Numbered from the stretch's first letter, positions 27,358 to 36,234 are shown. The stretch is DNA of 64,000 bases from Flavobacterium sp. 9AF (GCF_902506265.1 NZ_LR733556.1:1543871-1607870), one strand, 5' to 3'. Numbers and translations: made by a program. Notes: a model not told the origin generated them from the letters alone.

Positions 27358-27388
27358 AAAAAAAGCACCTTTTAGAGGTGCTTTTTTT
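27358..27388. terminator. Bidirectional terminator between DUF456 gene and tRNA-Asp
   Basis: AAAAAAAGCACCT (27358-27370) and AGGTGCTTTTTTT (27376-27388) pair perfectly over 13 bp around TTTAG. It ends the DUF456 transcript on the + strand and the tRNA-Asp transcript on the minus strand. Confidence 0.92.
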
Positions 27389-27396
27389 AAAATTAG

Positions 27397-27470
27397 CGGT
27401 CTGGACGGGACTCGAACCCGCGACCCCATGCGTGACAGGCATGTATTCTAACCAACTGAACTACCAAACC
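27397..27470 (-). tRNA. tRNA-Asp (GTC), copy 1
   Basis: The 74-base cloverleaf on the minus strand begins GGTTTGGTAGTTCAG. The anticodon loop CTGTCAC (anticodon GTC) sits on the stem CATGC/GCATG, the T arm is CGCGGGTTCGAGTCCCG, and the acceptor stem GGTTTGG/CCAGACC has discriminator G. CCA is not encoded. It is identical to the copy at 27713-27786. No promoter element was found in the 242 bp between the copies, so expression may depend on readthrough from copy 2 or on an unrecognised promoter. Confidence 0.97.
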
Positions 27471-27564
27471 TAATTTTATAATTTAATACTGATTTAACAA
27501 ATTCCTTAAATTAACATCAATATTTTAATATTTTCAATAAAAACAAAGTCGTTTAAACAAAAAA

Positions 27565-27589
27565 GCCATCCACCTTAAAGGTGAAAAGC
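27565..27589 (-). terminator. Terminator-like hairpin between the tRNA-Asp copies
   Basis: On the minus strand a stem with core CACC/GGTG plus wobble pairs, closed by GC/GC, is followed by a run of six T (27564-27559). It is less regular than the hairpin at 27671-27700. Confidence 0.45.
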
Positions 27590-27600
27590 TTTTCATCGGT

Positions 27601-27614
27601 CTAACTACTAAACC
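27601..27614 (-). pseudogene. Possible 5' fragment of a decayed tRNA-Asp
   Basis: The minus strand reads GGTTTAGTAGTTAG, matching the first 15 bases of the adjacent tRNA-Asp genes (GGTTTGGTAGTTCAG) with one change and one deletion. Nothing of the anticodon or T arm follows. It could be chance because the stretch is short, but it lies between two intact copies, where a duplication remnant is plausible. Confidence 0.3.
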
Positions 27615-27670
27615 ATTCCGATGTTACTCGGAACTAAACAACACAACTATTTTAGATGCTTTTATGGGGC

Positions 27671-27700
27671 AAAAAAGCATTTCGATTTCTCGAAATGCTT
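27671..27700 (-). terminator. Terminator downstream of tRNA-Asp copy 2
   Basis: On the minus strand AAGCATTTCG (27700-27691) pairs with CGAAATGCTT (27684-27675) around a six-base loop, followed by a T-run (27676-27671). It starts 13 bp after the 3' end of the tRNA. Confidence 0.85.
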
Positions 27701-27712
27701 CTCCCAATTAAG

Positions 27713-27786
27713 CGGTCTGGACGGGACTCGAACCCGCGACCCCATGCGTGACAGGCATGTATTCTAACCAACTGAACTACCAAACC
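27713..27786 (-). tRNA. tRNA-Asp (GTC), copy 2
   Basis: This copy is identical over all 74 bases to the one at 27397-27470: anticodon GTC in loop CTGTCAC, acceptor stem GGTTTGG/CCAGACC. It is preceded by a textbook promoter 13 bp upstream and followed by a strong terminator, so this copy is an independent, well-expressed unit. Confidence 0.97.
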
Positions 27787-27804
27787 AGTGCCTTATTGCG
27801 AGTG

Positions 27805-27835
27805 CAAATATACAACGCTTTTCTAATCTTGCAAA
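27805..27835 (-). promoter_or_regulatory. Promoter of tRNA-Asp copy 2
   Basis: On the minus strand TTTG (27835-27832), 19 bp spacer, TATATTTG (27812-27805). This is the best match in the window to the Bacteroidota sigma factor consensus TTTG-N19-TAnnTTTG. Confidence 0.85.
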
Positions 27836-27872
27836 TATTTTTTAAAAAAAAATTAAAAAAAATATTCAAAAA

Positions 27873-28799
27873 CTAACCAAACCTTTGTTTTTCAACCAAA
27901 TATGTAGTTAAAATTTTTTCGAAATTTTTTCCTACCTCAACAGGAACATATTGAATTTTATATTGCAAACAGGTATTTTTTATTTTTTTAAAATATTCAT
28001 GAACTTCTTTCTCGTAATTTTCTTTAATATTTTCAGCAAATAGCTGTACGGTATCACCTGTTTCTACATCGATAAACTTCCTAGGTGTATTGCTAAAATC
28101 AAAATTAAGTTCAGTCTTTTTATCATAAACATGAAAAACAACTACTTTGTGTTTATTATGTTTTAAATGTTGTAAAGCTTTAAAAATTTTTTCTTCTTGT
28201 TCGTATTGGAACATATCTGTAAATAAAATAACCATAGATCTTCTATGAATATTTTCTGCAATTTGATGTAAAAATTTAACTGTATCTGTTTGTCTGTCTT
28301 TAGTTTTATTTTGAAGCAATCCTTCTAATACATTCAAAATCATTCTATGGTGTCTTTCGCTTCCCTTTTCGTTTGCATAAAATTCATAATCATCGGAATA
28401 AACACTCAAACCAACCGCATCACGTTGTTTTTTTAAAAGGTTCATTAAAACTGCAGAAGCTAATACTGAAAATCCAATTTTATTTTCATAAAAATCTTCT
28501 CCTTTTTTCAAAATAGGATAATGCATTGAAGAAGAATTATCAATTACCAAATGACAACGTAAATTAGTTTCTTCCTCGTATCTTTTGGTATACAACCTAT
28601 CGGTTTTCGCAAAAAGCTTCCAATCAATATGCTTAGTACTTTCTCCTGTATTATAAATTTTATGTTCCGCAAATTCTGCCGAAAACCCATGAAAAGGGCT
28701 TTTATGCATTCCTGAAATAAATCCTTCCACTACTTGGTTAGCAAGCAATTCAAGATTTTTAAAACTGGTTATTTTTTCTAGTTGAGATTCTATCTTCAT
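27873..28799 (-). CDS. DUF58 domain protein (vWA-like)
   Basis: 308 residues, cytoplasmic. The DUF58 signature is clear: GMHKSPFHGFSAEFAEHKIYNTGESTKHIDWKLFAKTDRLYTKRYEEE, followed by a vWA-like MIDAS pattern DNSSSM. Then a Rossmann-like fold: VILFTDMFQYEQEEKIFKAL and HKVVVFHVYDKKTE. DUF58 proteins usually sit beside a MoxR ATPase and BatA-type vWA proteins; here none is adjacent and the gene stands alone between the tRNA genes and the tail-fibre gene. The biochemical role is unknown; MoxR-assisted complex assembly is the usual proposal. Confidence 0.88.
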   Translation of the reverse strand: MKIESQLEKITSFKNLELLANQVVEGFISGMHKSPFHGFSAEFAEHKIYNTGESTKHIDWKLFAKTDRLYTKRYEEETNLRCHLVIDNSSSMHYPILKKGEDFYENKIGFSVLASAVLMNLLKKQRDAVGLSVYSDDYEFYANEKGSERHHRMILNVLEGLLQNKTKDRQTDTVKFLHQIAENIHRRSMVILFTDMFQYEQEEKIFKALQHLKHNKHKVVVFHVYDKKTELNFDFSNTPRKFIDVETGDTVQLFAENIKENYEKEVHEYFKKIKNTCLQYKIQYVPVEVGKNFEKILTTYLVEKQRFG

Positions 28800-28826
28800 A
28801 AGGTAAAGATAAGAATTTACAAACGT

Positions 28827-31439
28827 TTACTCTTTATCCTTAAGTAAACTTTCTATTTTGGATAATCTTTCCTCTAAAGATTTAATTTTGTTTTGTTGTT
28901 CTTGAATCATAATTTGTTGCTCTTGAACCGCTTTAACCAATGGAACAACAAATTCCGCATACCGCAAACCATAATAATCTGTATCATTTTTAGGCTTATC
29001 AATTCCTGAAAAAACAAAACCTAGTTCATTTGCTACAGCTTCTACTTCTTGCGCAATGAATCCTGTTTGGATTTCTTTCTTTTTTTCTAGTTCAATTTCA
29101 ACTTTACGAATGGTATCTGGTGTTTTTAGATAACCATGAATAGCATCCAAATCTAAAGAATAAGTCACCGGTTTTAATTGAGTTACAAAAGCCAATCCTG
29201 GAACATTTTCTTGGATATTCTTTTTAAAACGCTTGTCTGAAACATTTGTCCAATTCGCAAAACCACCAATACTGGTTACACCTGCATCTCCCATTCTAAT
29301 TTGATTATTAGCACTCACAACCGTAGCGTCACCTATAGCTACAGAATTAGAGTAGTTTCCAGAATAAAAAGCATTAGCACCAAGAGCAGTAGAAAAAGAC
29401 GCACTAATATTTTCATGCAAAGCATTAGAACCAATAGCCGTATTTCGATTCGCTGAAGTAGCGCTAAACAAAGACTCCACTCCTAAAGTGGTATTTGTAA
29501 TTCCAATTTTTCCAGAAACTACATTATTTCTTTTAAAAATTAAATCTTGAGCATCTGTAGTTCCAATAAAATTAATAGTAGCATTTGTTCCTGCATTTCC
29601 TGTTGTTTTCCAAAATGAAGTACCTAATCCAGTACCAGCATCAACCCAAGAAGTATTACCAACACCATCTGTTTGAATAATTTGACCCGCTGTTCCTCTG
29701 CTCAAAGGCAAGATATAGCGATCACCTAATCCTAACCCAATGGTTACGCGTCCTAAAAAACTAGCAGCATAACCAGAAAGACTTGGAACACTTATATCCA
29801 ATCCATAGTGGGTTCCACCACTACTGCTAGGTATGTACACACCATAACCTACTTTACTTCCACTTCCTGAATAAGACGTATCAAAAAAAGTATAGTGCCC
29901 ATACATCGTATTACTACTATTGCCTCGCATGTAGGTTCTAGAACCATAAGAATAAGCTGAACCACTAGAAACAACTTCAGTATAATAACCATATTTATTA
30001 CCAGAGCCATTAGCTATTGTTAAATAATTACCATACTTTTCTCCTGTACCACTTCCTGACAAATACATATAATCTCCATAATGGGTTCCATTTCCAGAAT
30101 TAGAATTTGTACTATATCTATTATATAATACATCCCCTGTATTACCTGATATGGTGTTATTAAATAATTTTCTAGCACCAAGCGTATTACTAACGGATAA
30201 TGTTGCATTGATTGCATTTATTTCATTTGTACCTGAAACATCTAATGGGTAATTGGCTATATTTTTACCAATTGCCACATAGCCTAATCGATAAATATTA
30301 TTATTAATATCTGTTGGCGAGCTTGTGCTTCCTTCTTCAAACCAATCTGCATCAGTAGAAGGAGATTGCCATGTAACATTTCCATTTCCATCTGTTTGCA
30401 TAACTTGCCCATTGGTTCCACGAGTTAAAGGCAAAATATAATGATCAGTATCCAATGAAGTGTCTCCAATTGAAACCCTTCCAGAAAAATAACCAGAATA
30501 ACCCGTTGTTAAATTTCCAACATAAGATTGAACACCATATTGGGTACCTCCACCAACTGATGGAGGAATAGAAACTGAATATCCGTATTTATCACCTGAA
30601 CATATTGTTGTTGTAACATAATCAAAAGTCACATTGTGACCATACCAGTTACCCGTACCCGAATTATAATCTGCACTAAATCGTGTATAAGACCCATATC
30701 TATCTCCATTATCTGTTCCAGTGAAATTATTATCCAAACCAATACCTGCTCCAATAAAACTATTCGCTGTTCCTATTTTCCAAGCGTTTGCATTTTGAAA
30801 ATCATTAAACAAACCATATTGACCTCCATTAGCTGTAGTATTAAAAATGTTATACAAACCATATTTAAAACCAGTACCCGTACCAAAAATATTATTCTTT
30901 AAAAAGGTAAAATCATTATTAGAAGGTCCTGTAATAGTGTTTGACAATCCTACTCTTTCAGAGGCATTTGTCGAGGCACTTAAACTCAAATTCAAATTAG
31001 TTAGTGCATCTGTTCCAGTAACTTCTAGCGGATAATTAGCCGTGTTTTTACCAATAGCTACATTGCCCAAATGATACATATTGTCATTAATTGTTGTAGG
31101 AGAAGATGTACCCCCAACAGTAAACCAATCAGCATCTGAAGCCCCTTTAATTGCAATCCATGAACTAGTTGCATTGTCCCAATAGTAAAAACCAGGAGCA
31201 TTTAACCCAATAGTAGTTGTTAAATACACCATCATTCCTTGTTGAGCAATGGTAGGGTTTATTGCAGGAAATGCATCAATTTTAGGAATCAACAATCCAT
31301 CCTTATTTGTAGGCAGAGCCTGATTACTTGATTTTATTTCTAGTTGTGCATTGGGGGTTGTAGTATTAATCCCTACTTGAGAAAAAATAAATTGGATCCA
31401 AAAAAGGAAAATAAAAAAAAGAAATGGTTTATTTAACAT
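28827..31439 (-). CDS. Secreted S74 (tail-fibre type) surface protein
   Basis: 870 residues from the start MLNKPFLFFIFLFWIQFIFSQ at 31439, which places a signal peptide at the N-terminus; an upstream start at 31538 would bury it and overlap the promoter. VGINTTTPNAQLEIKSS follows. The body has two related halves (DADWFTVGGTSSPTTIN and DADWFEEGSTSSPTDIN, each followed by VAIGKN...ANYPL) with many YG-rich strands. Near residues 690-740 are trimeric-head-like repeats (TAIGSNALHENIS, TALGANAF, VAIGD). The C-terminal S74 intramolecular chaperone/peptidase has SDKRFKKNI with the Ser/Lys pair, GFIAQEVEAVANELGF, RYAEFVVPLVKAVQEQ, and a final coiled coil. It probably forms a trimeric surface fibre and may cut off its chaperone. 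Confidence 0.82.
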   Translation of the reverse strand: MLNKPFLFFIFLFWIQFIFSQVGINTTTPNAQLEIKSSNQALPTNKDGLLIPKIDAFPAINPTIAQQGMMVYLTTTIGLNAPGFYYWDNATSSWIAIKGASDADWFTVGGTSSPTTINDNMYHLGNVAIGKNTANYPLEVTGTDALTNLNLSLSASTNASERVGLSNTITGPSNNDFTFLKNNIFGTGTGFKYGLYNIFNTTANGGQYGLFNDFQNANAWKIGTANSFIGAGIGLDNNFTGTDNGDRYGSYTRFSADYNSGTGNWYGHNVTFDYVTTTICSGDKYGYSVSIPPSVGGGTQYGVQSYVGNLTTGYSGYFSGRVSIGDTSLDTDHYILPLTRGTNGQVMQTDGNGNVTWQSPSTDADWFEEGSTSSPTDINNNIYRLGYVAIGKNIANYPLDVSGTNEINAINATLSVSNTLGARKLFNNTISGNTGDVLYNRYSTNSNSGNGTHYGDYMYLSGSGTGEKYGNYLTIANGSGNKYGYYTEVVSSGSAYSYGSRTYMRGNSSNTMYGHYTFFDTSYSGSGSKVGYGVYIPSSSGGTHYGLDISVPSLSGYAASFLGRVTIGLGLGDRYILPLSRGTAGQIIQTDGVGNTSWVDAGTGLGTSFWKTTGNAGTNATINFIGTTDAQDLIFKRNNVVSGKIGITNTTLGVESLFSATSANRNTAIGSNALHENISASFSTALGANAFYSGNYSNSVAIGDATVVSANNQIRMGDAGVTSIGGFANWTNVSDKRFKKNIQENVPGLAFVTQLKPVTYSLDLDAIHGYLKTPDTIRKVEIELEKKKEIQTGFIAQEVEAVANELGFVFSGIDKPKNDTDYYGLRYAEFVVPLVKAVQEQQIMIQEQQNKIKSLEERLSKIESLLKDKE

Positions 31440-31455
31440 AGCAGTTATTTTCAGA

Positions 31456-31463
31456 CAAAAATA
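31456..31463 (-). promoter_or_regulatory. -7 element of the S74 gene
   Basis: The minus strand reads TATTTTTG (TAnnTTTG) 17 bp upstream of the chosen ATG at 31439. It supports that start, because the longer reading frame would begin upstream of the promoter. No matched -33 element is seen. Confidence 0.45.
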
Positions 31464-31491
31464 TTTTGAAATCATCAAATTAAATTCTAAA

Positions 31492-31522
31492 ATCGACAAA
31501 TAACATTTTAAATAGACCAATG
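31492..31522. repeat. Direct repeat of the ATMGACMAAT motif, 21 bp apart, before LytTR gene
   Basis: ATCGACAAAT at 31492-31501 and TAGACCAATG at 31513-31522 (with preceding A, ATAGACCAAT starts at 31512). The second copy is identical over 10 bases to the tandem repeat upstream of the H-NOX operon (16637) and the first over 9-10 bases to 9643. It ends 11 bp before the -7 element of the LytTR gene and lies between that gene and the divergent S74 gene. Confidence 0.45.
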
Positions 31523-31533
31523 AAAAAAAATTG

Positions 31534-31541
31534 TACATTTG
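31534..31541 (+). promoter_or_regulatory. -7 element of the LytTR/TPR-kinase operon
   Basis: TACATTTG is an exact TAnnTTTG, 17 bp upstream of the ATG at 31559. There is no TTG -33 box; the TAGACCAATG motif occupies that position. Confidence 0.6.
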
Positions 31542-31558
31542 AGTTATAGATTTTTAAA

Positions 31559-32260
31559 ATGAATAACTTTAAATGCATTATAGTAGATGACGATGAGATA
31601 GATAGATTAACCGTCTTATCATACGTAAAGAAATTTAAAAATTTTGAAATAGTAGGTGTTTATGATTGTGCCCAAAAAGCTTTAGATCATGTTGACGATT
31701 CAGTATCCGTTTTATTTCTTGATATAGACATGCCTGGAATTAATGGCATAGAACTTAGAAAAAAACTCAGCACAATTCCAGTTTGTATATTTATAACTTC
31801 TCATCCGGAACATGCTGTTGAAAGTTTCGAATTGGATACGCTAGATTTCATCATTAAACCTTTAAAACTAGACCGTTTTACCCAAACAATAAATCGAATT
31901 GAAGAATTTTTGGAAGTTAGACACAAGGCTTCTCTATTTGAATCGTCTATAGGTGGTGATGTCGTTTACATTAAAGATGGTCATGAGCAGATCAAGGTTA
32001 AACTTCATGATATTTTATATTTAGAAGCATTAAAAGATTATACTCTTTTAGTTACACCACAAAAAAGGCATTGTGTTTTATCAAATATTGGCTCTCTCTT
32101 GAAAGAACATCACTTTCAATCCTTTATAAGAGTACATCGTAGTTATGCAGTTCAAAAGCAATTTATTGAAAAAATTAGCACTCAGGAAATAATACTTAGA
32201 AATAATTTTCCTATTCCTATAGGAAGAAGTTATAAAAATGATTTGAAACAACTTTTATGA
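31559..32260 (+). CDS. LytR/AlgR-type response regulator (REC + LytTR)
   Basis: 233 residues. REC domain: IIVDDDEIDRLTV, phospho-acceptor Asp55 in LFLDIDMPGINGIEL, ITSHPEHAVESFEL, and Lys in FIIKPLKLDRF. LytTR domain at about 135-233: VYIKDGHEQIKVKLHDILYLEALKDYTLL, HHFQSFIRVHRSYAVQKQ, and NFPIPIGRSYKNDL. It overlaps the following sensor kinase by 4 bp (ATGA), a clear two-component pair. The divergent S74 surface protein is a plausible target given the shared intergenic region with direct repeats. Confidence 0.93.
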   Translation: MNNFKCIIVDDDEIDRLTVLSYVKKFKNFEIVGVYDCAQKALDHVDDSVSVLFLDIDMPGINGIELRKKLSTIPVCIFITSHPEHAVESFELDTLDFIIKPLKLDRFTQTINRIEEFLEVRHKASLFESSIGGDVVYIKDGHEQIKVKLHDILYLEALKDYTLLVTPQKRHCVLSNIGSLLKEHHFQSFIRVHRSYAVQKQFIEKISTQEIILRNNFPIPIGRSYKNDLKQLL

Positions 32261-34245
32261 AAAAGATATTCTTATTTATTGTTTTTACTATTATAAATGT
32301 GTCTTTCAGTCAAGTACCAAAATCATTTGACTCATTAGAAATTTATGTAAAGAATCAACCAATTGACACAAACTATGTAAAAGCATTAAATAGTTATACT
32401 TTTTTTAAGGTGAAGCAAGGAAAATTTAATGAAGTAGATTCATTAATAAAAAAGATGGAAGTGCATTCCAAAAAATTAAAATACATAAAAGGCGATTATT
32501 TAACTATTAACATGAAAGGTGTGGTGGCATGGTCAAATCAAAAGCCAGAGGTTGCATTACACTATTTTCTTGAAGCAAAAGTTTTTTTAGAAAAAAATAA
32601 TATGTCAAAGAAAAACCTACAGTTTTTATTAGAAAATATTATGTCTACTCAAAACCAAATTGGGGATAGAGAAAAAGCTACAGAAACTGCATTTGAAATT
32701 ATTCGCTTACAAGACAAACACAAATTAAATCCTATTACAAGTCCTTATATAACTATTGCTCAAAATCTAAAGCTACATGGTAAACATAAAGAAGCCATTA
32801 GTTATATACAAAAAGCTATCGCAATTAATACAAAAAATGAAAATTATTCTGGATTAGGAATTGATTATAATAGATTAGGTAATATTTATGAAGATTTAGG
32901 AGAATATCAAAAATCTATTGCAAGTTTCAAAAAAGGTATTTTTTATGCCCAAAAAGATGAATATGTTCTTTTAGAAGCTGAATTATCTGTTAACATAGGA
33001 AGGTTATATAAAACAATAAAAGATTATAGTAATGCTGAAAAATATTTATTACTCGGTGAAAAACTATGTAGAGAAGTAAACGCACCTCAAACCTTATTAA
33101 TTGCTTGTTCCGATTTAGGATCTTATTATTTAGAAAAAAATGATATTGAAAAATCTTTCCTTTTTTTTAATGAAGCATATCAATTAGCCAATGAAGCTGA
33201 AGATTACAAATTTCTTCTAATTGCTGCTGAAAACCTTTCAGAATATTATAAGACAAAAAATGAGAGTGCTCTTGCCTATCGTTATTTAAAAGAAGCCTTC
33301 ATCGCAAAAGATTCAGTTTTCGATTTAGAAGTTGCGGACAAAACCGAAACATTATTGAGAGAATATCAAAACGAGTTAAAAGAACAAAAAATAAAGAATT
33401 TAACAATTGAAAATGATATTAAAAATTTAAAAATAACTTCTTCTAATAAACAAAAAATCTATTTAAGTATTGGTTTGTTATTATTAGCTTCTATTGGAGG
33501 GATATTATTTTATCAAAATCATCATAGAAAGAAAACCAATTTAAAATTACAATACTTAAACGCAGAATTAGATGAAGCGAATAAAACAAAAACACAATTT
33601 TTAAGCATTTTAAATCATGATTTAAGAAGCCCAATTAGCCAATTGATTCATTTTTTGCATTTGCAAAAAAACAGTCCAGAATTATTAGATGACGAAAGCA
33701 AAAAACGTCTTGAAACCAAAACTATTTCAGGAGCAGAAAATCTTTTAAATTCTATGGAAGACATATTATTGTGGAGCAAAAGCCAAATGCAAAACTTCAA
33801 ACCACAACCAAAAACCCTAAAAATTGAATCTGTATTTTTAGACATTAAGAATCATTTTTCAAGTTTTGAAAACATTTCTATTACCTTTCAAAACGATTCA
33901 AATTTAGAAATTCATACCGATGAAAACTACCTTAAAACTATAGTTAGAAACTTAACGGGTAATGCGATTAAAGCGGTCAAAAACAAAGAAACTCCTTTTA
34001 TATTGTGGAAGGCATGGAAAGAAAATGACACATTCTTTCTTTCTATAACAGATAATGGTGATGGAGCGAGTTCAGAAGAATTCAAAGCATTATATGACGA
34101 AAAAGAAATTGCAAGTATTAAAAATGGATTAGGCTTACATTTAATAAGAGATTTAGCGAAAACTATAGCATGTGAAATTGTTGTAGAAACCCAAAAGAAC
34201 ATAGGAACAAAAATTATTCTTAAATTAAAAAAAGCAAACAGTTAG
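32257..34245 (+). CDS. TPR-containing sensor histidine kinase
   Basis: 662 residues. Signal peptide IFLFIVFTIINVSFSQ, then a periplasmic TPR region to about residue 370 (LNRLGNIYEDLGEYQKSIASF, NIGRLYKTIKDYSNAEKYL, LGSYYLEKNDIEKSFLFF), a coiled coil, one membrane segment at about 402-422 (IYLSIGLLLLASIGGILFY), and a cytoplasmic kinase. HisKA: His454 in FLSILNHDLRSPISQL. HATPase: GNAIKAVKN in the N box, TDNGDGAS for G1, NGLGLHLIRDLA for G2. This architecture is common in Bacteroidota, where it is paired with LytTR or LuxR regulators. The signal is unknown; protein contacts in the periplasm are likely. Confidence 0.9.
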   Translation: MKKIFLFIVFTIINVSFSQVPKSFDSLEIYVKNQPIDTNYVKALNSYTFFKVKQGKFNEVDSLIKKMEVHSKKLKYIKGDYLTINMKGVVAWSNQKPEVALHYFLEAKVFLEKNNMSKKNLQFLLENIMSTQNQIGDREKATETAFEIIRLQDKHKLNPITSPYITIAQNLKLHGKHKEAISYIQKAIAINTKNENYSGLGIDYNRLGNIYEDLGEYQKSIASFKKGIFYAQKDEYVLLEAELSVNIGRLYKTIKDYSNAEKYLLLGEKLCREVNAPQTLLIACSDLGSYYLEKNDIEKSFLFFNEAYQLANEAEDYKFLLIAAENLSEYYKTKNESALAYRYLKEAFIAKDSVFDLEVADKTETLLREYQNELKEQKIKNLTIENDIKNLKITSSNKQKIYLSIGLLLLASIGGILFYQNHHRKKTNLKLQYLNAELDEANKTKTQFLSILNHDLRSPISQLIHFLHLQKNSPELLDDESKKRLETKTISGAENLLNSMEDILLWSKSQMQNFKPQPKTLKIESVFLDIKNHFSSFENISITFQNDSNLEIHTDENYLKTIVRNLTGNAIKAVKNKETPFILWKAWKENDTFFLSITDNGDGASSEEFKALYDEKEIASIKNGLGLHLIRDLAKTIACEIVVETQKNIGTKIILKLKKANS

Positions 34246-34256
34246 GTCTGTTTGCT
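34226..34256 (-). terminator. Terminator of the barrel/TANFOR/FN3 operon
   Basis: On the minus strand AGCAAACAG (34256-34248) pairs with CTGTTTGCT (34241-34233) around ACCTAA, followed by T residues (34233-34226). It overlaps the last codons of the kinase gene on the + strand, for which the hairpin has no proper T-tail. Confidence 0.7.
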
Positions 34257-34298
34257 CAAAAAATGTTTCTTTTTTAGGATTTCATTTTTATATACTAA

Positions 34299-36224
34299 TT
34301 AATAAACATTATTAATACTCCTCTTTTCCGATCTAATCCTTGAATTATCATTAAGAATAACTTCTACAAAATATTCATAAATAGTATTTTCTTCGGTATT
34401 TAAATCTAAAAATTCATTCTCAACAAAATGAGATGGTATTATAGAAAAACCTCCTTGCCCTATTTTTTTAAACAACATCACTTCACTAACCTCATCTAAT
34501 TTAATACCTAACAACTTTATAAGTACTTTTTTTGATCTTATCTCTTGATTTAATTGGACAGACAAATCTCTTTCTAAATCGCCTGTTACAATAGCTATTT
34601 TGTTTGATGCATTAGATCTTAATTGTGAAGAATCTACTGCTTTTACATAATATGCAATTATACCATTATAGTTAATCTCATCAATAAAAGAATTTTGTGA
34701 TATCAAATCTCTAGAGATTTTTTCTTCTTTTTCTTCAATTATTCGATATACTTCATAGCCTTGAATAGCGTCATCTAATACAGGATTCCAATTTAAAATT
34801 ACCTGATTTTTTTCTGTCTTTATATCACTTAAAAAAGGAGCAACTGGAGGAATAACATCTGGTAATTGAACCCAAATTACCGCTTTTTCACTCTGATTAA
34901 ATGATCTGTCAACTGCTACCACTTTATAAATAAATTTAGTTCCCGCTTTTTCATTAAAAGTATCTACAAATAAGGTTTTAACTTGTGGCTCTACATTAAG
35001 TAATGTCATATTATTTTCATCATCATCAATTAAACCACGATAAATGCGATAACCTGCTAAGTCTTTTTCTGGATTTGGTCTCCAACTTAATGTTATTTTG
35101 CCTACTTCTGATTGTGCCACTAGATCTACAGGTTGTAAAGGTGCTTGCGTATCAGGCACAAAAACACTAACAGGATTAGACATATTTCCATTACCGTTTT
35201 TATCAATTGCTTCGATTTTAAATTGATATGTATTTACTAAATCGGTTGCCACCTTTTCAATATATTTGCTTTCTGAAGAGGTTAAGGGTTGAGAAGTAAT
35301 TTTTTCAAATGATTTTCCATTATCAATACTTTTATGAATATAATACCCTGCTACATCTTCCTCTGTAGATAATTTCCAAGTTAAAATAATTTCATTACCA
35401 TTTCTACTCCCTTTGAAACCTTCTATTTTCTTAGGTGGTGTTTTATCATTAATATTTATATCAACTTTTGAAGAAGGATTTGATTCTGTATTCAAAAAAG
35501 TAATCCCTTTTACAATGTAGCTATAATTCCCAGCAAGAACATCATTATCAACATATTTCACGTGAATTATTTTTCCCTGTTCTGCATTAGGTAAAATAGG
35601 TTCATTATTTACTTTAACATTATTTCTATATAAATTATAGCCTATATAATTTTCATTAGCTTCCCAAGATAAACCCACATTTTGATTTACTTGTTTTGCA
35701 CTCAATTTCTCTGGAGCTATACCTAATTCGCCAACTTTTAGATTGGTAATAATAGATAATTCTTTTTGAGAATTTGCATCTACTAATTTATAGGAATAAA
35801 CTTTATTATTTTGAACAGTACTATCTTCAAAATAAATACCTCTGTGTTTAGCCAAATCATTACTAAAGATTGAATTAACGGCTAAGTTGTAATTCGCAAA
35901 TGCTTGTTTATTTGGATCCTTTTCATTCTTAGAATAATGCTTAATATATATTTTATAGGCTTCATCATTTGGAAAATTATTTTTTGAGGTATCTAACTCA
36001 TTTTCAGCAATAATTACTGAAGGAACAATTGGTGAAAGGTTTAATTTTTTCCAATTCCCCTTTTCTTGCCTAAAAATATCAAAAGCTGTTTCTTTTACTA
36101 TTTTTTTGGACATCCATTTCAATTCTACTTTATTATTTCCAGAAGCTGCAAAAAGTTGGTATTCTTGTGCGCGCACTGAAAATGAACATACGAAAACAAC
36201 GACGTATATATATAACTTTCTCAT
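34299..36224 (-). CDS. Exported multi-fibronectin type III protein
   Basis: 641 residues from the start MRKLYIYVVVFVCSFSVRAQ at 36224; a longer frame from 36278 would overlap the upstream gene and hide the signal peptide. At least four FN3-like repeats are recognisable by LSWEANENYIGYNLYRN, LTWKLSTEEDVAGYYIHKS, LSWRPNPEKDLAGYRIYRG and LNWNPVLDDAIQGYEVYR, each followed by a Y-x-V/A pattern. No catalytic motif and no type IX sorting domain are visible. It starts 10 bp after the giant TANFOR-like gene and is the last gene of a three-gene export operon. It probably contacts that protein at the cell surface or in the periplasm; this is inference. Confidence 0.75.
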   Translation of the reverse strand: MRKLYIYVVVFVCSFSVRAQEYQLFAASGNNKVELKWMSKKIVKETAFDIFRQEKGNWKKLNLSPIVPSVIIAENELDTSKNNFPNDEAYKIYIKHYSKNEKDPNKQAFANYNLAVNSIFSNDLAKHRGIYFEDSTVQNNKVYSYKLVDANSQKELSIITNLKVGELGIAPEKLSAKQVNQNVGLSWEANENYIGYNLYRNNVKVNNEPILPNAEQGKIIHVKYVDNDVLAGNYSYIVKGITFLNTESNPSSKVDININDKTPPKKIEGFKGSRNGNEIILTWKLSTEEDVAGYYIHKSIDNGKSFEKITSQPLTSSESKYIEKVATDLVNTYQFKIEAIDKNGNGNMSNPVSVFVPDTQAPLQPVDLVAQSEVGKITLSWRPNPEKDLAGYRIYRGLIDDDENNMTLLNVEPQVKTLFVDTFNEKAGTKFIYKVVAVDRSFNQSEKAVIWVQLPDVIPPVAPFLSDIKTEKNQVILNWNPVLDDAIQGYEVYRIIEEKEEKISRDLISQNSFIDEINYNGIIAYYVKAVDSSQLRSNASNKIAIVTGDLERDLSVQLNQEIRSKKVLIKLLGIKLDEVSEVMLFKKIGQGGFSIIPSHFVENEFLDLNTEENTIYEYFVEVILNDNSRIRSEKRSINNVY

Positions 36225-36234
36225 CTTAATTATT

